A DNA stretch of 64,000 bases from Paramesorhizobium deserti (GCF_001558695.1 NZ_LNTU01000012.1:558001-622000); one strand, 5' to 3'. Shown: positions 48,541 to 57,883, numbered from the stretch's first letter. Program-made: numbers and translations. The notes: generated from the letters alone by a model not told the origin.

Positions 48541-48969
48541 TCAGCCGATAAGCCGAGGATATTCAATCGCCGGGCAGCGGTCCATCACAACCTTGATGCC
48601 GGCCCGTTCCGCACGCGCCGCCGCCTCGTCGTCTCGCACATCCAGTTGCGTCCACAGCACTTTCGGCACGGGCTCCAGCGCCAGCACCTCATCGACAAGC
48701 GCCGGCAGCGCGGAAGATGCGCGGAAGACGTCCACCATGTCGATCGGCTCCCCGATATCGGCCAGCCGGGCATAAACCCCTTGCCCCTGGATCTCCTTGC
48801 CCGCCTGTCCGGGATTGACGGGGATGACGCGGTAGCCCCGCGCCAGGAGAAAAGCCATGACACGAAAGCTCGGCCTGATCTCCTTGGGAGAGGCGCCGAC
48901 CATGGCAATGGTCTTCACCGAGCGCAGGATATCGCGGAGGTATTCATCGGGATAAATCAATCGGTCCAT
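48541..48969 (-). CDS. CoA-binding domain protein (YccU-like)
   Basis: A 142-residue Rossmann-fold protein with KTIAMVGASPKEIRPSFRVMAFLLARGYRVIPVNPG, the nucleotide-binding start of the succinyl-CoA-synthetase-like CoA_binding_2 family. A conserved ending WTQLDVRDDEAAARAERAGI and VVMDRCPAIEY follows. These proteins lack the catalytic part of the synthetase; their function is unclear. GGAGAGAG precedes the ATG. The gene diverges from the thioesterase gene. Confidence 0.9.
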   Translation of the reverse strand: MDRLIYPDEYLRDILRSVKTIAMVGASPKEIRPSFRVMAFLLARGYRVIPVNPGQAGKEIQGQGVYARLADIGEPIDMVDVFRASSALPALVDEVLALEPVPKVLWTQLDVRDDEAAARAERAGIKVVMDRCPAIEYPRLIG

Positions 48970-49134
48970 TCGCTCTCTCCATTCCGGCCGGCGTTTCAGC
49001 GTCAAAGATGATTTCGCAACAGTGGATTGCGCATGCTTTCTTACAATCCGATTCAGATATTGTAACGAAGCGCCTGCCGATCCCTTCCCTTGCCGCGCCT
49101 TGCCCCATAACATCCGCATGATATGGGAGGACAT

Positions 49135-49602
49135 ATGGATCACACCTCGTTTCGAAAACTCAATCCCGTCATGAGCGTTCAGGACGTGAACCGTTTCATC
49201 GAACGGGAGTTCCCGCAGGTCAATGCCGGGAGCTCGCCCGGCAGGCCGACCTACGCGATTCTCGCGATCGGCGACGGCACCGCATCGATGCGGCTCGAGG
49301 CCGACGAGCGGCACCTGCGCCCCGGCGGCACGGTTTCGGGGCCGACCCTGTTCGCGCTTGCCGATATCACCGCCTATGTGGCGATCCTCGCCCATATCGG
49401 GCCGGTGGCGCTGGCGGTGACGACGAACCTCAACATCAATTTCCTGCGCAAGCCTGCCTCAGGGCGCATCGACGCTACCTGCCGCATCCTAAAACTCGGC
49501 AAACGGCTGGCCGTGGTGGAGGTGTCAATGACGAGCGTGGCGGACGGCGAACTGGTGGCGCATGCCACCGCCACCTATTCCATTCCACCCAAAACGGGTT
49601 GA
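49135..49602 (+). CDS. PaaI-family hotdog thioesterase
   Basis: 155 residues with the hotdog-fold signature: AILAIGDGTASMRLEADERHLRPGGTVSGPTLFALADITAYVAI, then ALAVTTNLNINFLRKPASG and VVEVSMTSVADGELVAHATATY. It likely hydrolyses an acyl- or aryl-CoA. The start at 49135 (MDHTSF) is chosen for GGGAGG 4 bases before it. About 230 bp downstream begins the rplM-rpsI operon. Confidence 0.9.
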   Translation: MDHTSFRKLNPVMSVQDVNRFIEREFPQVNAGSSPGRPTYAILAIGDGTASMRLEADERHLRPGGTVSGPTLFALADITAYVAILAHIGPVALAVTTNLNINFLRKPASGRIDATCRILKLGKRLAVVEVSMTSVADGELVAHATATYSIPPKTG

Positions 49603-49680
49603 AAAGATACGGTATTATAATACCAAAATTTCAAGCTATTGTTTTCATTGATGTTTTCTGCGCATTCGTATAAATAAACG

Positions 49681-49709
49681 CTTGACGCAATGCCGGCATG
49701 CGTGTATCT
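49681..49709 (+). promoter_or_regulatory. rplM-rpsI promoter
   Basis: CTTGAC (49681-49686), a 17-base spacer, then GTATCT (49704-49709): an exact -35 and a good -10. The leader of about 120 bases contains a hairpin GGATGCGGAAA / TTTTCGCATCC (49718-49745). Confidence 0.7.
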
Positions 49710-49834
49710 GGCCGCACGGATGCGGAAAGTTCGCTTTTCGCATCCTTTGTTGTTCTGGGCGGCTCCGGCCTCTCCTGGCAACGCAAGCAACAAGAAATGC
49801 CTTCTTTCGTGAAGGATCATTCAAGGATCGAAAC

Positions 49835-50299
49835 ATGACAACCTTCTCCCAGAAGCCGGCAGAAGTGGTGAAAAAGTGGGTTCTGATCGACGCCGAGGGT
49901 CTCGTCGTCGGCCGTCTCGCCACGATCGTCGCCAACCGTCTGCGCGGCAAGCACAAAGCCACCTTCACCCCGCATGTCGACGACGGCGACAACGTCATCA
50001 TCATCAATGCCGACAAGGTGGTCCTGACCGGCAAAAAGGTTCAGGACAAGAAATATTACTGGCACACCGGCCATCCGGGCGGCATCAAGGAGCGCACCGC
50101 GCGCCAGATCCTCGAGGGCCGTTTCCCCGAGCGCATCGTCGAGAAGGCCGTGGAACGCATGATTCCGCGCGGGCCTCTCGGCCGCCGTCAGATGAAGAAC
50201 CTGCGCGTCTACGCCGGTGCTGCCCATCCGCATGAAGCCCAGCAGCCCGAGGTACTCGATATCGGCGCGCTGAACCGTAAGAACAAGAGGACCGCATAA
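49835..50299 (+). CDS. rplM: 50S ribosomal protein L13
   Basis: 154 residues, with the L13 hallmarks [47 protein letters not shown] and [35 protein letters not shown]. It is the first gene of the conserved rplM-rpsI pair, two bases before rpsI. Confidence 0.98.
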   Translation: MTTFSQKPAEVVKKWVLIDAEGLVVGRLATIVANRLRGKHKATFTPHVDDGDNVIIINADKVVLTGKKVQDKKYYWHTGHPGGIKERTARQILEGRFPERIVEKAVERMIPRGPLGRRQMKNLRVYAGAAHPHEAQQPEVLDIGALNRKNKRTA

Positions 50300-50301
50300 T
50301 C

Positions 50302-50784
50302 ATGGCTGAGCAGCTCAACTCGCTCGAAGAACTCGGCAATGTCGCAGGCGCTACGCAGGCCGAGGCCGCACCGGTTCACGTCCAGAAGCTCGACGCCCAT
50401 GGCCGCGCCTATGCGACCGGCAAGCGCAAGGACGCGGTTGCCCGCGTCTGGGTCAAGCCGGGCTCCGGCAAGATCATCGTCAATGATAAGGAATTCGAAA
50501 AGTATTTCGCCCGTCCGGTCCTGCAGATGATCCTGCAGCAGCCGATCGTCGCGACGAACCGCGCCGGCCAGTACGACGTGATCGCCACCGTCGCCGGCGG
50601 CGGCCTCTCCGGCCAGGCCGGCGCTGTGCGTCACGGCATCTCCAAGGCGCTGACCTATTACGAGCCGGCGCTGCGCAGCGTCCTCAAGAAGGGCGGCTTC
50701 CTGACCCGCGACAGCCGCGTGGTCGAGCGCAAGAAGTACGGCAAGGCCAAGGCCCGTCGTTCGTTCCAGTTCTCCAAGCGTTAA
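50302..50784 (+). CDS. rpsI: 30S ribosomal protein S9
   Basis: 160 residues. The N-terminal extension (about 35 residues) is typical of alphaproteobacteria. The core begins [29 protein letters not shown] and ends [17 protein letters not shown], the conserved S9 tail reaching the ribosomal P site. An intrinsic terminator follows. Confidence 0.98.
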   Translation: MAEQLNSLEELGNVAGATQAEAAPVHVQKLDAHGRAYATGKRKDAVARVWVKPGSGKIIVNDKEFEKYFARPVLQMILQQPIVATNRAGQYDVIATVAGGGLSGQAGAVRHGISKALTYYEPALRSVLKKGGFLTRDSRVVERKKYGKAKARRSFQFSKR

Positions 50785-50811
50785 TTCATACGCTTCGGAC
50801 GGAATTCACGG

Positions 50812-50839
50812 AAAAGCGGGCCTTCGGGTCCGCTTTTTT
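50812..50839 (+). terminator. Terminator of the rplM-rpsI operon
   Basis: Stem AAAAGCGG (50812-50819) / CCGCTTTT (50830-50837) with loop GCCTTCGGGT, running into TTTTTT (50834-50839). Confidence 0.9.
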
Positions 50840-50848
50840 GTTGTGGGT

Positions 50849-50941
50849 AGTGAGATAGTGAGTAGTGAGGTAGTGAGATAGGAAAATTCCATTTACTATC
50901 TCACTATTCCTATTCCCTACCTCACTACTCACTATCTCACT
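50849..50941. repeat. Long inverted repeat built of TAGTGAG units
   Basis: The 25-bp arms agtgagatagtgagtagtga + ggtag (50849-50873) and their exact complement (50917-50941) flank a centre that contains further TAGTGAG/CTCACTA units. It ends 10 bases before the agmatinase start codon. No other copy was seen in the window. Confidence 0.85.
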
Positions 50942-50951
50942 GGTTAATCCC

Positions 50952-51902
50952 ATGCCCTCAAAATCCATCGACCACGCCTTTACCGCCCGCGGCCTGACCG
51001 GCGCGGCAACGGACCCGACCTATGCGGGGGCGCTGTCGTTCATGCGGCGGCGTTATACGAAGAATTTGAAGGGCGCGGATGCGGTCGTCTGGGGCATTCC
51101 CTTCGATGCGGCCGTCTCCAACCGGCCAGGCGCTCGATTCGGCCCGCAGGCGATCCGACGTGCTTCCGCGATTTTCGACAATGACCCCCAATATCCGTTT
51201 GAGCGCGATCTCTTCGAAGAGATGGCGGTGATCGACTATGGCGATTGCCTGCTCGACTATGGCAATCACCAGAAGACGCCGGCGACCATCGAACGCGAAG
51301 CGGCGAAGATTCTCAAATCCGGCGCGTTTCTCCTGTCGCTCGGCGGCGACCATTTCGTCACCTGGCCGCTGTTGAGGGCCCACGCGGCAAAATACGGGCC
51401 GCTGGCGCTCGTCCAGTTCGACGCGCATCAGGACACCTGGCATGATGATGGCAAGCGCATCGATCACGGCTCCTTTGTCGGGCGGGCGGTGCGCGACGGC
51501 GTGATCGATCCTGATCATTCTATCCAGATCGGCATCCGCACCCATGCGCCGGAGGATTACGGCATCAAGCTTATCCATGGCCATGAGGTCGAGGAGATGC
51601 CGGCCCGCGCAATCGCCCAGGCGATTGCCGGGCGGACCGCCGGCCGCAAGGTGTACCTCACCTTCGATATCGACTGCCTGGACCCCGCCTATGCGCCGGG
51701 CACGGGGACGCCGGTCGCGGGCGGCCCCTCCTCCGCCAAGATGCTGTCGGTGCTGCGCCAGCTCGGCGGGCTCGACATTGTCGGCGCCGATGTGGTCGAA
51801 GTTGCGCCGGCCTATGACCATGCCGATATAACGGCGATCGCCGGCGCGACCATCGCCATGTACTATCTGGGCCTGCTTGCGGAGAAACGAGCGCGACGAT
51901 AG
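50952..51902 (+). CDS. speB: Agmatinase / ureohydrolase family protein
   Basis: 316 residues with all three manganese-binding motifs: LLSLGGDHFVTWPLL, VQFDAHQDTWHDD and LTFDIDCLDPAYAPGTGTP. The N-terminus (SFMRRRYTKNLKGADAVVWGIPFD) resembles agmatinases, which convert agmatine to putrescine and urea. Related guanidino-acid hydrolases cannot be excluded. There is no clear ribosome-binding site before the ATG; a large hairpin ends just upstream. Confidence 0.9.
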   Translation: MPSKSIDHAFTARGLTGAATDPTYAGALSFMRRRYTKNLKGADAVVWGIPFDAAVSNRPGARFGPQAIRRASAIFDNDPQYPFERDLFEEMAVIDYGDCLLDYGNHQKTPATIEREAAKILKSGAFLLSLGGDHFVTWPLLRAHAAKYGPLALVQFDAHQDTWHDDGKRIDHGSFVGRAVRDGVIDPDHSIQIGIRTHAPEDYGIKLIHGHEVEEMPARAIAQAIAGRTAGRKVYLTFDIDCLDPAYAPGTGTPVAGGPSSAKMLSVLRQLGGLDIVGADVVEVAPAYDHADITAIAGATIAMYYLGLLAEKRARR

Positions 51903-51910
51903 AGCAGGAT

Positions 51911-51949
51911 CCCGAAAAGTTGCAGACTTCCAGGTAAGATCATGCGGCT
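51911..51949 (+). repeat. Family C interspersed repeat, copy 1
   Basis: cccgaaaagttgcagacttc + caggtaagatcatgcggct. The 35 bases from the AAAAG onward reappear, inverted and without mismatch, at 55258-55292. It is preceded by AGAGCAGGAT, recalling the rhizobial AGAGCATGATCCCGAAAAGT-type intergenic repeat. It lies in the speB-argC gap. Confidence 0.8.
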
Positions 51950-52040
51950 GATGAAGCTTGCACATTGATTCAAGCGCTTCGGAAACAGATTCCGAAAATT
52001 TCCGCATCATTCTGAAAAACATGGACTAAAGGCAAGACGC

Positions 52041-52976
52041 ATGAAACCGAAGATCTTCATTGATGGCGAACACGGCACGACGGGCCTGCAGATCAGGACG
52101 CGGCTTGCCGAGCGCGACGATCTCGACGTGATCTCGATCCCCGAGGCCGAGCGGCGCAACAAGGATTTGCGCGCCGACTATCTGCGGGCCGCCGACATCG
52201 CCATTCTCTGCCTGCCTGATGACGCCTCGCGCGAGGCTGTGTCGCTGCTCGAAGGACATAATTCGACGCGCATCATCGACACCTCCACGGCGCATCGCGT
52301 GCACCCCGACTGGGCCTATGGCTTTGCCGAACTCGCCAAAGGCCAGCGTGAGCGGATTGCCGAGGCGCGGCTCGTCGCCAATCCCGGCTGCTACCCGACC
52401 GGCGCGATCGCGCTTGTCCGCCCCTTGCGCGATGCCGGGCTGCTCTCCGCCGATTATCCGATCAGCGTCAACGCCGTTTCCGGCTATACCGGCGGCGGCA
52501 AGCAGATGATCGCCCAGATGGAGGACAAGAATAATCCGGATTACCTTGCCGCGAACAATTTCCTCTATGGCCTGCCACTGCGCCACAAGCATGTGCCGGA
52601 ACTGCAGATGCATGGCCGGCTCGACCGGCGGCCGATCTTCAGCCCCAGCGTCGGACGCTTTCCGCAAGGCATGATCGTGCAGGTGCCGCTGTTCCTGGGC
52701 GAGCTCGATGGTTCGCCCTCGCTCGAGAAGGTTCATGCGGTGCTCTCCGAGCACTATGCCGGGCAGGACATCGTTGAAGTGGTGCCGCTGGAGGAAAGCG
52801 CCAAGCTTCCGCGCGTCGACGCCGAGGAGCTGGCGGGAAGCGACCGGATGAAGCTCTTCGTCTTCGGCACGGAAGGCGACGGGCAGGCCAATCTCGTGGC
52901 GCTCCTCGACAATCTCGGCAAGGGCGCCTCGGGTGCTGCCGTGCAGAACATGAACCTGATGCTCGGGAAGGCCTGA
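52041..52976 (+). CDS. argC: N-acetyl-gamma-glutamyl-phosphate reductase (short type)
   Basis: Third step of arginine synthesis: NADPH-dependent reduction of N-acetylglutamyl phosphate to the semialdehyde. The 311 residues place it in the short (type 2) ArgC group. Nucleotide-binding start [15 protein letters not shown]; catalytic Cys117 in [29 protein letters not shown] follows. It overlaps the next gene by one base (TGATG). Confidence 0.95.
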   Translation: MKPKIFIDGEHGTTGLQIRTRLAERDDLDVISIPEAERRNKDLRADYLRAADIAILCLPDDASREAVSLLEGHNSTRIIDTSTAHRVHPDWAYGFAELAKGQRERIAEARLVANPGCYPTGAIALVRPLRDAGLLSADYPISVNAVSGYTGGGKQMIAQMEDKNNPDYLAANNFLYGLPLRHKHVPELQMHGRLDRRPIFSPSVGRFPQGMIVQVPLFLGELDGSPSLEKVHAVLSEHYAGQDIVEVVPLEESAKLPRVDAEELAGSDRMKLFVFGTEGDGQANLVALLDNLGKGASGAAVQNMNLMLGKA

Positions 52977-53923
52977 TGGATACGCAGCCGATATTTCCGC
53001 CCGAATGGAATATCGGCTCGTTCGAGCCGCTGGCCGACACGCATTCGAGCCATATCTGGAAGGTAGAGAGCCTGGATCATCCGGGTGTTCCGCTGGTCGT
53101 CAAGAAGCTGAAACCCGCCGGAATGGAGGAGCTGCGCGGCGCGCATTATCTTGACTGGCGGAATGGCCATGGTGCCGCCCGCCTATACGATCTCAAGGGC
53201 ACGTCGATGCTGCTCGAATATGCGGGCAGCTATCACCTCGAAGAGCATCTCGACGCCGGCAAGGACGCGGAATGCCTGGAAATCTTCGGACAGATACTTG
53301 CCGCGCTGCACACGCCCTCCCCCTCGCCCATTCCCGCCGATCTGCAGCCGCTGGAGAAGCACTTTTCCGGTCTGTTCGCGGTGGCGGGCGAAAAGCCTGT
53401 TTATGCCGAAGCCACGGCGCTCGCCCAACGCCTCCTTGCGACGCCGCATGAGGCGATACCGCTGCATGGCGACATCCACCACGAAAATATCATCCGGAGC
53501 CCGCGCGGCTGGCTGGCGATCGATCCACATGGGCTGGTGGGCGATGCGGCGTTCGACGCGGCCAATATCTTCTATAATCCGCTCGATCGGGAAGATCTCT
53601 GCCTCGACTTGAAGCGTGCCCAGCGCATGGCGGAGCATTTTGCGCCTGTTATCAACCGGCACCCCGCCTTCATCCTCGACTATGCCTTCGCCTATGGCTG
53701 CCTTTCCGCCGCATGGCATCGCGAGGACGGCAATGAGAAAGACGAAGCGCGGGAACTGAAAATCGCCGCCGCGCTGCGCGGGCTGCGGCTATCTGCCTAT
53801 CCGCAGAACATTGGCCAGCAGCAAAGTTTAATCGATGGCCTCGGCTCGCCGCCGGTCATCGAAGATATCGAGGTTGACTTCCCTCGCTCCGGCGAAATGC
53901 CGGGCAAGACGGACCGGTCCTGA
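52976..53923 (+). CDS. Aminoglycoside/hydroxyurea phosphotransferase-like kinase
   Basis: 315 residues with the kinase-fold features of the APH(6)/hydroxyurea kinase family. There is a lysine-bearing strand VPLVVKKLKPAGMEELRGAHYLDW, a catalytic loop LHGDIHHENIIRSPRGWLAID, and metal-binding DPHGLVGDAAFDAANIFYNP. The substrate in this lineage is unproven; such chromosomal copies often act on metabolites rather than drugs. It is translationally coupled to argC, which hints at a housekeeping role. Confidence 0.85.
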   Translation: MDTQPIFPPEWNIGSFEPLADTHSSHIWKVESLDHPGVPLVVKKLKPAGMEELRGAHYLDWRNGHGAARLYDLKGTSMLLEYAGSYHLEEHLDAGKDAECLEIFGQILAALHTPSPSPIPADLQPLEKHFSGLFAVAGEKPVYAEATALAQRLLATPHEAIPLHGDIHHENIIRSPRGWLAIDPHGLVGDAAFDAANIFYNPLDREDLCLDLKRAQRMAEHFAPVINRHPAFILDYAFAYGCLSAAWHREDGNEKDEARELKIAAALRGLRLSAYPQNIGQQQSLIDGLGSPPVIEDIEVDFPRSGEMPGKTDRS

Positions 53924-53985
53924 TGTATATCCTTAGAGTCTGTCATGGTTTAATTGAAACGCTAGCAGAACGCGGCCCATTATCC

Positions 53986-54102
53986 CGCCGTCATTCTCGG
54001 GCTTGTCCCGAGAATCTACCATAAGAAAAAAAGAGAATAATTACCGTCCTGACAGATCAGGCTGCAGCAGATTCTCGGGACAAGCCCGAGAATGACGATC
54101 GG
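53986..54102. repeat. Family B palindromic repeat, copy 3
   Basis: Left arm ccgtcattctcgggcttgtc + ccgagaatctacc (about 53987-54019) and right arm cagattctcgggacaagccc + gagaatgacgat (about 54068-54099). The AT-rich centre carries nothing recognisable. It lies between the phosphotransferase gene and the 3' end of ctaA (convergent). Confidence 0.85.
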
Positions 54103-54161
54103 ACGGACGGCGCTTCAAGCTAGTTCTGACAAACACTAAGTCACGCTCTCTACGTGTCGAC

Positions 54162-55232
54162 CTATCCCGCATAGGTCCCCTTGGCCGCACGCCAGTGCGC
54201 CACGGCGAAGGCAAGGACGACCAGCGCGAAGGCCTGATGCGTCAGGCCCCAATGGATCGGCACGTTCAGGAGAAGCGTCATCACGCCGATCGCCGCCTGC
54301 ACCACGATCAGCCCGACGAGCACGATCGTGCGGCGCGCATGGGTGGTTTCAGGCGCAATCCGCCAGGCCTGGACGGCGTGAAGGACGGCCAGCACCAGCA
54401 CCGTATAGGCGAACATGCGGTGGACGAACTGCACGGTCTTCGGGTTCTCGAAGAGATTGCGCCACCAGGGCGACTGGATGAAAAGGTCGGATGGGACGAT
54501 CGCGCCGTCCATTAGCGGCCAGGTGTTGTAGGTGAGGCCCGCGTGGAGCCCGGCCACGAGGGCGCCCAGATAAATCTGCACGAGAACAGCCACGACCATC
54601 CAGCCGGCGAAACGGCGGATGGAACGTTCAGCGGGCCGTTCGCTATAGGTCACGAGCCCGCGCGCCACGGAGAACACGGCTATTATGATGATGCAGGCGA
54701 GCGTCAGGTGGATTGCCAGCCGGTATTGGCTGACGCTGACGCGCTCACTGAGGCCGGAGGCGACCATCCACCAGCCGATCGCGCCCTGCAGGCCGCCCAG
54801 CGCAAGGATGCCGAGGAGGCGCGGCTTCAGCCCACGCTGCAGCCTGCCCGTGAACCAGAAGAAGGCGAGCGGAATCGCCACCAGGAAGCCGACGCCGCGC
54901 GCCAAGAGCCGGTGTGCCCACTCCCACCAGAAGATGCCCTTGAACTCGTCGAGGGTCATCCCCTTGTTGATCTCGACATATTGCGGGATCTGCTTGTATT
55001 TCTCGAATTCCTCCTGCCATTCCGCCTGATTGAGTGGCGGAATGACACCGTGGATCGGCTTCCACTCGGTGATCGAAAGACCGGAGCCGGTCATGCGCGT
55101 TGCGCCGCCGACCATGACGATGGCGACGAGGACCGCGAATACCAGGTAGAGCCAATAGCGCACGGCGCGCCGGTTGCGGTCTTCCTGCTCCGTTGTTGAA
55201 ACAAGATTGCCGCCCATCGCCGTTGTCGCCAT
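54162..55232 (-). CDS. ctaA: Heme A synthase (COX15/CtaA type)
   Basis: Oxidises heme O to heme A for cytochrome c oxidase. 356 residues and about eight membrane helices in two four-helix repeats. Diagnostic segments are [89 protein letters not shown] and [11 protein letters not shown]. These hold the paired heme-ligand histidines of both halves. Length is normal for alphaproteobacteria. Confidence 0.96.
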   Translation of the reverse strand: MATTAMGGNLVSTTEQEDRNRRAVRYWLYLVFAVLVAIVMVGGATRMTGSGLSITEWKPIHGVIPPLNQAEWQEEFEKYKQIPQYVEINKGMTLDEFKGIFWWEWAHRLLARGVGFLVAIPLAFFWFTGRLQRGLKPRLLGILALGGLQGAIGWWMVASGLSERVSVSQYRLAIHLTLACIIIIAVFSVARGLVTYSERPAERSIRRFAGWMVVAVLVQIYLGALVAGLHAGLTYNTWPLMDGAIVPSDLFIQSPWWRNLFENPKTVQFVHRMFAYTVLVLAVLHAVQAWRIAPETTHARRTIVLVGLIVVQAAIGVMTLLLNVPIHWGLTHQAFALVVLAFAVAHWRAAKGTYAG

Positions 55233-55257
55233 CTATCCACTCCGCGCATTCTTTTTT

Positions 55258-55292
55258 AGCCGCATGATCTTACCTGGAAGTCTGCAACTTTT
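55258..55292 (-). repeat. Family C interspersed repeat, copy 2 (inverted)
   Basis: agccgcatgatcttacctgg + aagtctgcaactttt is the exact reverse complement of 35 bases of the copy near 51911. It lies directly upstream of ctaA. Confidence 0.8.
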
Positions 55293-55423
55293 TGCTGACG
55301 CTGACCTTCGGTTCGGGATCATGCTCCAAGGGCGGATAGGTGCCGCATCCCTGCCTGCATTACAAGGAGATACCGCGCGACACGCCGTCGCGTTTCATTT
55401 TCCGAGCAGCGGCTGTGGCAGCG

Positions 55424-55549
55424 TTGAGGCATGGATGCCAGTGACAAGCACTGGCATGACGGGATGAGCGGGCTTCGCCTCCGACGATTGGCCGAGGGGC
55501 AGACAAACTGCGTCATTTCTGTGCTCGTCACAGGAATCCATGCCTCGAT
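55424..55549. repeat. Family B-like palindromic repeat, divergent copy
   Basis: The left arm (ttgaggcatggatgccagtg + acaagcactggcatgacg, 55424-55461) faces the right arm (cgtcatttctgtgctcgtca + caggaatccatgcctcgat, 55511-55549). Each has an inner palindrome around CAAG or TCGTC. Same architecture as the family B elements but a different core sequence. It occupies the gap between ctaA and the DUF2842 gene; nothing else was seen in the 417-bp gap. Confidence 0.75.
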
Positions 55550-55649
55550 ATCGCCATTGCTATAACGGTCCAGAAGTGATGACCGGTTCCTGCTTTCCCT
55601 CTTTTCCTTTCACCTTCGAAGCGTTAGTTAAGCTCCAAATGAAAGTGAG

Positions 55650-55874
55650 ATGCCGATGCCGGTAAGGCTGAAGAAACTGATCGGGACATTTCTGCTGGTG
55701 GCGCTGGTCTCGATCTATGCGCTTGTCGCCACGATCGTCGCGGTCGCCCATCTCGGCCAGTCGAGCGGCTGGGTGCATCTTGCCTATTTCCTCTTCACCG
55801 GCATTCTCTGGGTGCTTCCAGCCATGTGGATCATCTGGTGGATGGAAAAGCCGCCGCGCGAAAAAAACGGCTGA
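55650..55874 (+). CDS. DUF2842 family membrane protein
   Basis: 74 residues, two helices (KKLIGTFLLVALVSIYALVATIVAVAHL and WVHLAYFLFTGILWVLPAMWIIWWM). It ends MEKPPREKNG. This pattern (RLKKLIGT..L and GILWVLPAMWIIWWM) is DUF2842, an alphaproteobacterial family of unknown function commonly near ctaA. ATG at 55650 or 55656 both fit. Confidence 0.88.
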   Translation: MPMPVRLKKLIGTFLLVALVSIYALVATIVAVAHLGQSSGWVHLAYFLFTGILWVLPAMWIIWWMEKPPREKNG

Positions 55875-55937
55875 TCGATCATTCGTTCACCAATTGCCTC
55901 TATGGATTCATTGAGCGGGCAATCGGGAGGGTGCGGA

Positions 55938-57071
55938 ATGATTGAGAGCCTATCGCCTCGTATTCTCGGCGACATCAGCGCCGCCCTCGCCCTTTGGGAC
56001 CGGATGCCCGGTCATCTCGCGGGACTGCCGCAATCGGGGGCGTGGGTGCGTAACTGGCAGGCCCATGCCAACGCGGATTGCTTCGTCGCCGCACTTTATG
56101 AAACAGAGACGCCCGTCCTGCTTCTCCCGCTCGAAGTTGTAAAATCCGGCTCGATCCGGCTGGCGCGCTTTCCCGGCGGCACCCATGCCAATTGCAATTT
56201 TCCCGCCCTGGCGCGTGGGGCTGCGAGCAGGATCGGCCAGAGCGATATCCGTAGGCTTACCCGCGCCATTCACGCGGCGCGGCCCGATATCGACGCGCTG
56301 CTGCTGGCCAGACAGGTCGATCGTCTCCACGGGATCGGCAATCCCCTGCTCCATCTCGACAAGACGCTGAACCCCAATCCGGTGCTGTCAGCCTCGCTCT
56401 CATGCGGCTTCGATGCGGTGCTCGAGCGCAGCAACGCCAAGCGCAAGCGCAAGAAGCACCGGCAGCATGCCCGCCGCTACGAGGAAGCCGGCGGCTACCG
56501 GATCGTCACGGCCTCAACCGCCGACGACACGATCGCCATGCTCGACCGCTTCTTCGCGATGAAGGCCGAGCGCTTCGCCAAGACAGGTATTACCGATGTC
56601 TTCGCCGACAAAGGCGTGCGGGATTTCTTCCGCGCGCTGTTCGGGGAAGCGGCGGGCAAAAAGCCCGCAACTTTCGAGATGAAGGCGCTGGAAGTGGCAG
56701 GAATCCTGCGCGCCATCATCGGAAAATCCTACTGGTCAGGCGATCTGACGGTGGAATTCGGCGGCATCGCCGAGGACGATCTCGTTTCGGCGAGCCCGGG
56801 TGAGTTCCTGTTCTTCGAGGACATCATGCAAGCCTGCCGCGACGGCATCGCCGTCTATAGCTTCGGCATAGGCGACGAGCCCTACAAGCGCGACTGGTGC
56901 GATATCGTTGAACCGCTTTACGACTGCATGGCGGGCTTCACGCTGAAGGGCCGCGCGCACGTCGCGGCCTATCGGCTGCGCAATGTCGCCGCGGCCGCGA
57001 TCAAGAACAATCCTCGGGCGTGGGCCGCGGCCAAGAAGCTGCGGGGATGGCTAGGACACAAAAGCCGTTGA
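55938..57071 (+). CDS. CelD/BcsL-like acetyltransferase (GNAT, Acetyltransf_6)
   Basis: 377 residues. The C-terminal half has the Acetyltransf_6 GNAT fold seen in CelD-type proteins of cellulose/polysaccharide loci (SNAKRKRKKHRQHARRYEEAGGYRIV, MLDRFFAMKAERFAKTGI, SASPGEFLFFEDIMQACRDGIAVYSFGIGDEPYKRDW). The typical role is unknown but linked to extracellular glycans, and the EPS cluster begins 0.9 kb away. ATG at 55938 is chosen for GGGAGGG six bases upstream. Confidence 0.85.
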   Translation: MIESLSPRILGDISAALALWDRMPGHLAGLPQSGAWVRNWQAHANADCFVAALYETETPVLLLPLEVVKSGSIRLARFPGGTHANCNFPALARGAASRIGQSDIRRLTRAIHAARPDIDALLLARQVDRLHGIGNPLLHLDKTLNPNPVLSASLSCGFDAVLERSNAKRKRKKHRQHARRYEEAGGYRIVTASTADDTIAMLDRFFAMKAERFAKTGITDVFADKGVRDFFRALFGEAAGKKPATFEMKALEVAGILRAIIGKSYWSGDLTVEFGGIAEDDLVSASPGEFLFFEDIMQACRDGIAVYSFGIGDEPYKRDWCDIVEPLYDCMAGFTLKGRAHVAAYRLRNVAAAAIKNNPRAWAAAKKLRGWLGHKSR

Positions 57072-57089
57072 ATACGCGCTGCATTTGCA

Positions 57090-57599
57090 TCACAAAGACC
57101 GCTCCAGCGCCGCCGCAACGACCGATCTCAAGATGAACATCCGTTTCGGCCGCGTCGGAAATGGCTGAAAGCCAAAACCGGCATAAAAAGCCGCCGCCTT
57201 ATCGTCCTTGGCATCAACGATGATGACGAATGAGGCCAGCGTCTTGCTCGCGCCAAGTATCCGTTGCAGCGCGTCGGTCAGCAGTAACTCGCCAATTCCC
57301 TCGCCGCGAACCCGCGCGTCACGCGCCAGCCGCCTGATCAATGCAGCCGGGATCTCATCATAACGCGGCAGCTTGCGGGATATCTCCGGCGGAATCACAT
57401 CGAACCCCACCGAGAGAGAACTGATGCAATAGAAGCCGACAACGCCAAGTTCATCATCACAGGCAACGAATGTACGGGCGATGCCGCGTTTCTCGTCCTG
57501 GCTTGCTCGCTCATGGAACCAGTCGTCGAGGGCCGGTTGGCCACTCGAAAACCGCGCCCGATCATGGTGCTTGCCGAGCGGCTGGAAAACGATCCTCAC
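57090..57599 (-). CDS. GNAT toxin (TacT/AtaT-like)
   Basis: A 169-residue acetyltransferase of the type that blocks translation by acetylating aminoacyl-tRNA. CoA-binding loop RVRGEGIGELLLTDAL (R98-G103 core), and a candidate catalytic Tyr139 in AAAFYAGFGFQPFP. The N-terminal QPALDDWFHERASQDEKRG is the family's hallmark. It starts four bases before the antitoxin stop (ATGA). Toxicity is inferred from family and pairing only. Confidence 0.9.
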   Translation of the reverse strand: MRIVFQPLGKHHDRARFSSGQPALDDWFHERASQDEKRGIARTFVACDDELGVVGFYCISSLSVGFDVIPPEISRKLPRYDEIPAALIRRLARDARVRGEGIGELLLTDALQRILGASKTLASFVIIVDAKDDKAAAFYAGFGFQPFPTRPKRMFILRSVVAAALERSL

Positions 57600-57883
57600 T
57601 GCGGCCTGGTAATTTCGCGATGGCGCTTGAAGGCGGCGACGAGTTTGTCCGTCGGCTCCGGCGGATTGAGCAGAGCGTCCAGAAAAGCCTGCTTATCCTC
57701 TCCGCTCAGCACGATCCGCTCATGCTCATCCAGCACACGGCGCGCGGCCTCAAAGGCAAGATCGCCGGCGGTCAGGCCCGACACAGCCATTGCCCGCTGG
57801 ATAAGCTGCTTGGCTGCCGGCGAAACCCGAAGCTCGATTCGATCCGTCTTCAGTTCACGCTTGCTTTTGGATATGGCTGGCAC
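57596..57883 (-). CDS. DUF1778 (RHH) antitoxin
   Basis: A 95-residue antitoxin with a ribbon-helix-helix DNA-binding N-terminus (TDRIELRVSPAAKQLIQRAMAVSGLTAGDLAFEAA) and a C-terminal toxin-binding tail (ERIVLSGEDKQAFLDALLNPPEP). GTG at 57883 (VPAISKSKREL) is chosen because purine-rich AAAGGA lies about 8 bases upstream and typical DUF1778 proteins are 85-100 residues. An ATG at 57946 would add 21 residues but overlap the exopolysaccharide gene. It likely represses its own operon with the toxin. Confidence 0.88.
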   Translation of the reverse strand: MPAISKSKRELKTDRIELRVSPAAKQLIQRAMAVSGLTAGDLAFEAARRVLDEHERIVLSGEDKQAFLDALLNPPEPTDKLVAAFKRHREITRPQ

